Shown piece after piece: positions 21,966 to 31,200 of a DNA stretch of 42,725 nucleotides. The stretch is from assembly GCA_002102225.1 (NCBI GenBank), contig LQPB01000039.1:1-42725 (forward strand), read 5' to 3'. The notes below the pieces were generated by a model. The model ran no database searches, had not been told where the DNA came from, and was given only the letters and a program-made list of their open reading frames with translations. How positions within the stretch are numbered: position 1 is the first letter of the stretch; each line of letters starts with the position of its first letter. The DNA is from Mycobacterium interjectum. GTDB lineage: Bacteria; Actinomycetota; Actinomycetes; Mycobacteriales; Mycobacteriaceae. Made by a program: the position numbers and the translations under genes.

Positions 21966-22241
21966 TCACCCCTCGAGCTCTGACGAGAACAGCGTCGATA
22001 CGTGCCGTGTCACGCTCTTGGAACCTGAGAATTTCGCGGTCGCTGAGCCGGCCCTTCCATTCCAGGCATTCGCCCCGGTGTCTTGCCTGACATACCGTCA
22101 CCCGCACCCGGGCAACCGTTCTGCTCGCCCGATGGCGCGGTGCCTGGGTTCTGCGTCCCCGGCCGAGCGCGTTCCAGGCTTCCATTGCTGAACTGAAAAG
22201 CACGCGAACGCCGACCCGGCCCGGCGATTTCGAGGGGTTGA
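21966..22241. other. Gap between convergent methyltransferase and PKS genes
   Basis: About 280 bases without a supported gene. A minus-strand frame (start about 22203) contains a short plausible-looking stretch (SDREILRFQERD) and runs past the end of the methyltransferase gene on the opposite strand. I found no family, start signal or neighbour supporting it. It may be a gene remnant or chance. Confidence 0.35.
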
Positions 22242-25200
22242 CTAGGTGGGCTCGGTCAAACCGACTGAATCCGCCTTATCCGACTCCGGCACCTGACCGG
22301 CGAGGTACTCGGCCAGCGACCCGATGGTCGGATAGTCGAATACCGCGGTCGCGCTGATCGTGAACGCGCCACCGAACTGCGGAAGCAACCGGTTGCTGAA
22401 TTCGACCGCCATCAGCGAATCGGTGCCCAGCTCGAGGAACCGGCTGGTCGCCGCCGGCGGTTGCGCGAGCCTCAGGAAGTTCTGGACTTCGTACCGGAGG
22501 TACTCCGTGAGGAAGCTGCCGCGCTCCGCCTCGGGGACCTCGTGCAGTTGCCGCAACAACTCGCTGTCGCCGCGTGCCGCCGTGACCGCGCTGGGCAGCA
22601 CATGGTCGAGCATCGCCGGGCGCGAGGCACCCAACCCCTTCGCGGCGCGCTGCCAGTTGGCCTTGATGACGGTCGCCTGCCCGGTTCCGTGGGCGACGAT
22701 CTCGTCGAGCGCGTTGAGCGCTGCCGAGGGTTCCAGCGGGATCAGGCCCTGCGCGCTGAGATTGGCGCGCGCGGCGTGCGACGTGGCCATGCCACCCTTG
22801 GCCCACGGACCCCAGTTGATGGCGGTCGCCGGCATGCCCTGGGCCCTGCGCTCGGCAACGAGCCCGTCGAGCAGCGCGTTGGCGGTCGCGTAGTTGGCCT
22901 GCCCGGGCGAACCGATCACGCTGGAGGCCGACGAGTAGACGATGAAGAAATCGAGATCGTCGTCCTTGGTGAGCCGGTGCAGGTAGCAGCCGCCGAAGGC
23001 CTTGGGCGCCAGCGCATTCCGGAACCCTTCGGGGCTCTGCTGTGGCAGCAGCGCGTCGTCGAGGACGCCCGCCAGGTGCGCCACCCCGGCCAGCGGCGGC
23101 AACTCCGCCCGGATCCGGTCCAACACGGCCGTCATCTGCGCCTCGTCGCCGACGTCGGCGGCAAACACGTGGACGCGGGTTCGGTAGCGCTCCGTGATGT
23201 CGTCGATTGCCCGTTGCGCGTCGGCATCGGGCTGGCGCCGACTGGTCAGGACGATGTCACCGGCCCCGAGCTGGGCCAGGTGGGCCGCCGTGTGCAGGCC
23301 CAGCGCACCGAGGCCGCCGGTGATCAGGTAGCTCCGATCACCGCGCGGCTGCAGCGGTTTCGGCATCTGCAGCACGATCTTTCCGATGTGCCGCGCCTGC
23401 TGCATCCGGCGGAACGCGGTCTTCGCCTCCGTCACCGGGTAGACCTCGGCGGCGATCGGCTTCAACTCGCCCCTGGCCATGCTGTCCGCCACCTCGGCCA
23501 GCAACCTGCCCGTCCGCTCGGGCTCGTGCTCGATGCATGCGTCCAGCGCGATGATCTCGTAGTCGATATCGGGACGGGCCGCCGCCATCTGCTCCCGCGT
23601 CCAGATGTCGCGCTTGGCGATTTCGGCGAACCGGCCACCCTGTGCGGTCGCCCGCACGGTCGCCGCGATGAACCCCTCGTTGGTGAGGCTGTTCAGCACG
23701 ACGTCGACGCCGGCACCGCCGGTGTCGGCCAGGATCTGGTCCGCGAAATCGGTGCTGCGCGAGTCGTAGATGTGTTCCACGCCCATTTTGCGCAGGGCCG
23801 CCCGCTTGTAGGTGCTGGCGGTGGCGAAGACGGTCGCGCCGCGCTGCTGGGCGATCTGGATCGCCGCCAGACCGACGCCACCGCTGGCGGCGTGGATGAG
23901 CACCCGGTCGCCGGGACCCACCTTCGCCCAGTCGAAAGCGAGCCGGGTGGTCAGCGCCCCGGCGGGTATGGTCGCCGCTCCCACCGCGCTGACCCCGTTC
24001 GGCACCGGCGCCAGGAACTGGGCCGGCACATTCACCCGGGTCGGGAACCCGCCCGGCATGAAGCCGAAGACGCGCTGGCCGACCTCGAATCCGGTGACCC
24101 CCGCGCCCACTTCCGTGACGACGCCGGCGAGGTCGCCGCCGCCGACCCGCCCCGGGTCGCCCGGGTAAAGGCCGAGCACGTTCAGCACGTCCCGGAAGTT
24201 GAGGCCCGCGGCCTCCACCCGGATCTGCACCTCGCCGGCGCTCGGCGGCGGCACGTGCGTCTCGACCAGGTGCAGGTTGTCGATGGCACCGCGCTCGGTC
24301 GGCTCCAGGTTGTAATCGGTCGCGCGGGGCACCGGCAGCTGGCCGCTGCGCGCCCACGGCAGCAGCCGCGGCACCAAGTACTTGCCTTGTCGCAGCGCGA
24401 CTTCGGGTTCGTCGGCGGGTGCGCCGAGCATGCCGGCCAGCGCGCGCACGGCGTCGTCGGCCCCGTCGCAGTCGACCAGCCTGCAGCGCAGGCTGGGCTG
24501 CTCGGTGATGACGGTCCGTCCGAAGCCCCACAGCGCCGACTGTGCCGGGTCCACCGGCTCGCCCGGCTCGGTCGCCACCGCCCGTTCGGTGACGATCCAC
24601 AGGCCGCCGGTCAGTTTCAGCTCCTGCTGGGCCAACAGCGTGCGCACGACCGTGAGCAGCTCATCGATCTCGGTCTCGAGCCGCGCGGCGAATTCGGCGC
24701 CCGACTCTTCCGCGTCGGGCCGCCCGGGGCTGCGCCAGACGACGCCGGAGACGGGCAGACCACGCTCCTGCGCCTCGGCGAACGCCCGCGTCCAGCGCTC
24801 CGCATCCGCCGAGTCGCGGTCCACCGAGACACCACCCGGCACGCCGGCGGCCAGCTCGTCGAACCCGGCGATCAGCCAGGTGCCCTGGCCGCCCCCGGCG
24901 GCAGCGACATCATTGCCCGATGCCGGCGCCGGGACTTCCTCCCAGCCGAGGGTGTACATGTTGCGGGTGGCGTCGCCGCCGAGCCCGCGCAGCAACGCCT
25001 CCCGGGGCGCGCGTTTGACCGTGAAGTCGCGAATCTCGCCCAGCTGGCGTCCGTCACGATCCACGAAATCGAGGTCGAACGCCTGCGTTTCGCTGTCGAG
25101 GCCGCCACGTTGCCAGCGCGCGCGGCAGTAGAACCGCCGCGGCATCTCGTCATGCAGCACCACCCGCCCGTACCGCAGCGGCAAGAACAGATCGGCCAAA

Positions 25201-28200
25201 CCCGCGCCGTCCTCGGTCGCCGCGAGCGCCGCCTCCAAGGCGGGGAAGGCGATTCCGGTGCACAGATCGAGCAGCACCGGGTGGATCGGCTCGGCGCCGA
25301 GCTGTTCGGCGAGTTCGTCGCCGATGGCGATATCGCCGACAGCCTCGCCGTCGCCGGCCCACAGCGATTTGAGCGAGGTGGACCAGGTGGGACCCCAGGC
25401 CAGCTCCATATCGGCGAAGGTGTCGAACAGCTGCTGCGGGCGCGTGCGGCCCAGCCGCTCGCAGGCCGCGTCGATGGTTTCCGTCGGCTCGAGGGCGGGC
25501 TCGTCGTCGGCACCGCTGACGATCCGGCCGTCGGCGTTCAACGACCACTCGGCGTCACGATCACCGAACGGGCGGCTGTGCACCTGGAAGGTCCAGCCGC
25601 CGTCGACCGGATGCACGGTCAGCTGCACCTCCCGGGAAGTCTTGTCGCCCAGGATGATCGGCTCGTAGAAGAAGACCTCGCGGACCTGCGCCGGGGCCCC
25701 GACCGTGGCGAGGGCCATCGCCGCGTACGTCGCACCCGGAACGACCACGGCGCCATAGATGACGTGATGCGCCAGCCATGGCTGCGTGTTGACCGACCAC
25801 CGACTGGTGTAGACGGAGTCGCCGGAGGCGAGATCTTTTGCGTTGCCCAGGATTCCGGATCCGGTGGCACCATGCCCGTCGATGCCGCGGATGTCGGCGT
25901 TCTTCGGCCAGAACCGACGCCGCTGGAACGCATAGGTCGGCAACGCGAGTTTGCGGCGCGGCCCATGGTGCAGCGCGGCGAACACGGGCCGGTGGCCGCT
26001 GACGTAGGCCGCGGCCAGCGCCTCCGCCATCTGGGCGTCGGCGTCCTTGCGCAGCGACACGATCGCACGCGGAGCGGCCGAGGATTCCGGCCAGGCCTGC
26101 ACGGCAGCGTTGGTGAGCACCGGTTGCGGACCGATCTCCATCAACACCGAGCAGCCCAGGGCCGCCACGGTTCGCACGCTTTCGGCGAACTGCACCGGCT
26201 GGCGCGAATGCCGCCGCCAGTATTGGGCGTCGAGCGGCGTTTCCGCGGTGAGGAGCGCGCCGGTCCGGTTGCACACCAGGGGCAGGGTCGGAACGGCGTA
26301 CTCGAACTTGCTTGCGTACGATTCGAATTCGTCGAGCACCGGGTCCAGCAGCTCGGAATGGAAGGCGTGGCTGGTGTCCAGCCAGGTGCAGCGCACCCCG
26401 TCGCCGGTCAGCTTGGCGACGATCTCCTCCAGGTCCCCGCCGGGACCCGACAGCACCGTGTTGGGGCCGTTGTAGGCGGCGACCGAAATGTGCGGGAATT
26501 CTTCGGCGACGCTGTCCACTTTCTGGGCGTCGGCGAATACCGCGACCATCCGCCCACCCTCGGGCAGGCTGCCGAACAGCCGGCCGCGTTCGGCAATCAG
26601 GCGTGCCCCGTCCTCGAGGCTGAACACCCCGGCCACGCACGCCGCGGCGTACTGGCCGACGCTGTGCCCGAGCACCACGTCCGGCTCGATGCCCCACGAC
26701 TGCCAGAGCCGCGCCAGGCCCATCTCGACGGCGAATAGCGCCGGCTGCGCAAAAGAGGTGTGCCGCAGGGTTTCTCCGGCATCGCTGTCGGTGTCGAACA
26801 GCACCTCGAGCAGCGGCCGCGGCAGCATCGGATCGACCGCTTCGGCGCATCGCCGCACCGTGTCGGCGAATAGCGGCTCGGTGTCGAACAGTTCACGCGC
26901 CATTCCGGGGTACTGGCTGCCCTGACCGGTGAACAACCACGCCGTCTTCGGTGGGTCGCCGCACACGCCGCGCACCGCACCCGGCCCCAGCCGGTTCTCG
27001 GTCAATCCGGCCAGTAGCTCGCGGGCCTTCCCGATCGAATCCACCACCAACGCGGCGCGGTGTTCGAAATGCGAACGCCCCACCCCGGCGGTGAAGCACA
27101 CGTCGGCGATATCTGCCTCGGGGTGCTCGTCCAGCCAGGCCCCGTACCGCTGCGCCAACGCCTGCAGCGCCTCCGGTGATCGCGCCGATAGCGGCAACAC
27201 GCCGACCGGTGCGGCTTCGGTGGCGGGCTCCGGGGCCACGGCGGTGTCGGGGACCGCGTCGCCCTCCGGGGTGGCGTCGGCCACCGCGGTTGACGGCGGG
27301 GCCTCCTCGATCAGGACGTGCGCGTTGGTGCCGGAGAACCCGAACGAGCTGGTTCCGGCGCGCCGCGGCCTGCCGTTGGCGTGCCACGGAATCGGCTGGT
27401 CCACCACCCGGACCGGCAGGGAGTCCCAGGGAATGTTCGGCGACGGGTTCTCGAAGTGCAGGTTCTGCGGCAGCACCTCGTGCTGCAACGACAACACGAC
27501 CTTGATCAGCCCGGCGATCCCCGCCGCCGACTCGAGGTGCCCGATGTTGGTCTTGGCCGATCCGATCAGCAGCGGCCGGTTCGGGTCACGGCCCGCGCCA
27601 TAGGCGGCCGCGGCGGCCTGAACCTCGATCGGGTCGCCCAGTGAGGTGCCCGTGCCGTGCGCCTCGAGGTAATCCACGTCCCCGCCGACCAGACCGGCGC
27701 GAGCCAGCGCCGCGGCGATAAGCCGTTGCTGCGCACCGCCGTTCGGCACCGTCAGACCGCTGGAGGCACCGTCCTGATTGACCGCGCTGCCCCGGATGAC
27801 CGCGCAGATCTGGTCGCCGTCGCGCTGCGCATCGCTGAGCCGCTTGAGCACCAGAATCCCGCAGCCCTCACTGCGCGCGTAGCCGTTCGCGGCGGCGTCG
27901 AAGGTCTTGCATCGGCCGTCGGCGGCCAGCATCCTGGCGCGCGCGGTCGCGACGATGGATGCCGGGCTCACCAAGACGTTCACCCCACCGGCCAGCGCCA
28001 TGTCGCAGTCGCCGGAATGCAGGGCCTGGCAGGCCTGATGGACGGCCACCAGCGAGGCACTGCACGCGGTGTCCACCGCCATCGCCGGCCCCTCCAGCCC
28101 GAGCGCGAACGCCACCCGGCCCGCGATGACGTTGAGGGCGTTGCCGGTGATGAAGTGGGCCTCGATGGTCTCCACCGAGTTGGCGTTCAGCAGCTGCGAA

Positions 28201-31200
28201 TACTCGTTGGCGGCCACGCCCACGAACACGCCGGTTCGACTGCCGCGCAACGCCGCGGGCGCATAGCCGGCACGTTCCAGTCCCTCCCAGGCGATCTCCA
28301 GCATCAACCGCTGCTGCGGATCCATCCACACGGCTTCGCGCGGGGAAATGCCGAAGAACTCCGGGTCGAACCCGTCGATGCTTTCCAGGTATCCGCCGTA
28401 GCGGGTGTAGATCTTGCCCGGCGCCTCGGGATCGGGGTCGTAATACTCGTCGACGTCGAAGCGGTCATCCGGGATCTCGCGGATCGCGTCGACACCGCCG
28501 GACAGCAAGTCCCAGTAGGCCTCGGGATCGGGCGCACCCGGAAAACGGCACGCGACGGCGACGATCGCGATCGGCTCGTCGGTGCGCGTCGTCACCGCGG
28601 TCGCCACCGGCGCCGGCGCCGCCGCCGGACTGGCGGCCGCCGGTGCGTTGAGGTTCAGGACGTCGTTGAGGAGGAAATTCGCGACGTCGGTCACGCGGGG
28701 GTAGTCCATCGCCAGGGTCGACGGCAGCTCCGAGCCCACCGCTCGCTCGAGTCGGCGCCGCAGTTCGACGGCCATCAGCGAATCCATGCCGAGGTCGAAC
28801 AGTCCGGCCTCCTCGCGGACCTCCGAGGGGTCGATGCGGGTCACGTCCGCGACGGCGTCGCGCAGATAGTCAACGACGAGTTTCTTGCGCTGCTGCACCG
28901 GGGCCGCGGTGAGCCGGTCGACCAATTGCGTGGTGCCGGAGAGAGAGGCCTGCGCGACCCCCTCCGCCTCGACGGGCACCTCACGCTGCAACTGCGCGAA
29001 GAACCCCCGCTTCCCCGCCATCTGGTAGAGCGGCAGGAAGGCGGCCCAGTCGATCCGGGCCACCACCCCGTGGGACACACCCTTGCCCGAAGACGCCATC
29101 AGTTCGGCCATCCCCGCCAGTGCATCGGCCGGCGACAACGGCCGGACCCCACGCTTATCCAGTTCCGCGCGGGCGGCCTCGTCGGCCATGCCCGCGGCCA
29201 GCCACGGGCCGAAGTTGACGCTGATCCCGGGAACGCCCTGCTCCCGCAGCCGCCAAGCCAACCCGTCGAGGAAGGCGTTGGCCGCGCTGTAAGCGGTCTG
29301 GCCGCCGGCGCCCCAAACCCCGGCGATCGAGGAGGTGCTGAGGAAGAAGTCGAGCTTCAGGTCCGCGGTAGCTTCACTCAAATTCCAAGCGCCCCAAACC
29401 TTTCCGGCGAACACCCGGTCCACTTCGGCGTCATCCAGGGCTTGCAGGGGGGTGGTGCTGATCTCGCCCGCGGCATGCACGACGCCGGCCAGGGGCGGTA
29501 GTTCGGCACGCACGGTGGCCAAGACGTGCGCCACGTCGTGCGGGTTGGACACGTCGGCCGTGATGACCCGGAGTTCGGCGCCGGTCTGTTCGCCTATCTC
29601 ATCGATGCGCCCCTGCGCGGCGTCGCTCGGTGCGCGCCGGCTGGTCAGCACCAGATGCCGCGCCCCGTGCGCGGCCAGATATGCGGCGACTTCCAGTCCG
29701 ATCGCTCCCAGCCCGCCGGTGACCAGATACGTCACGTCATCACGCAGCGCCAGCGGTGTCGCGGCGGGCTGCCCCGCGCGTCGAGTCAGCCGGGGCACGT
29801 AGACCGCCTGGTCCCGAAGCGCGAACTGGTCTTCACCGGCCGGCGCGGCCACCAGCTGGTCGACCAGCCGGGACCACACCGCGCCGTCCAAGGCGCCGCC
29901 GGGGGCCAAATCCGCCAGGCCGCCCCACAGGCGGGGGTGTTCCAGCGCGGCGGCGCGACCGAATCCCCACAGGCAGGACTGCGCCGGTGACACCTTGTCC
30001 GTGTCGGTGACGCGTTGCGCGCCACGGGTGATCAGCCAGATGGGTGCGCGCAGTTCGGCGGCGGCCGCGGCGCACAAGAGCCGCCGCGTTCCGCTCAGGA
30101 CCTGGTGTTGCATCCGTAACAGCGATTGCGTCGACGGGGACGTGTCCGATCCGAGGGCGGCGAGGTGCAGGATGCGCAGCGCCGGCTCGTCCGCCGACGC
30201 CGCGCGCAGCGTGTCTTTGAGCCGATCGGCGTCCGCGTCGGATACCGGCAGGCCCACGATCCGGGGCCGGTGCCCACGCGCGGTGAGCGCGTCGACCAAC
30301 GGCTGAACCGCCTCGGCGTCGTCGCTGACGAGCAGCCACGCGGTGCCCTCGCCGGCCGTCGCGGCCGGGGCCTTGGCGGCCGATTTCTCCCAGCGGATCT
30401 CGTAGCGGGACTCCGCGATGGACTGGGCATTGCGCTGCTGGTTATGTTCTGCCGCAAGCTGTTTCAGCACATCGACGGTCTGCGGGTTGGTGTCTCCGCC
30501 GCCCAGCAGGGCCGCGAGCTCCTCGATCCGGCCGTCCTCCAGGAGCCCGACGGCCTGGGTCCGTGTGGCCGAGACCTGGTTGGAGCCGTTGGCGGGCGCA
30601 ACCCGCTGCTCACGGAACCAGTACTGGCGGTGCTGGAACGGATAGGTGGGCAGGTCGAGCTTGCGCGCGGTGACCGGCTGCAAGGCGGCGAAGTCGGGCC
30701 GGTGCCCGACGATGTAGGCGTTGGCCAGGGCCTCGGTGATCTGGCGGTGATCGGCGATGTTCTTGCGCATCGACGCGATCGCCCGGGGCGCGGTGGCCGG
30801 GTCGGGCCACGCCCGCATGGCCGCGGCGGTCAGGATCGGCTGGGGGCCGATCTCCAGCAGCATCGTGCAGTGCAGTTCGGCCAGGGTGCGCACGCTCTTG
30901 GCGAATTCGACCGGCTGCCGCGCATGGCGGCGCCAGTAGGCGCCGTCCAGTTTCGCGCTTCTGCCCAGGGCCGCGCCGGTGCGGTTGCACACCAATGTCT
31001 TTTGCGGCGCGCCGAATTCGAACCGATTCGCATACGACTCGAATTCGTCGAGGACCGGATCCAGTAGCGCCGAGTGGAACGCGTGGCTGGTGTCCAGCCA
31101 GTCACAGCGCACACCGTCGGCTTCCAGGCCGGCGACCGCCTGGTCGAGATCCTGCACGGGTCCCGACAGCACGGTGTTGGCGCCGTTGTAGGCGGCCACG

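Noticed and set aside
21910..22203. 97-codon minus-strand frame between the methyltransferase and PKS genes
   Set aside because: It runs into the methyltransferase gene on the opposite strand, has no recognisable family and no start signal; kept only as a possible remnant.
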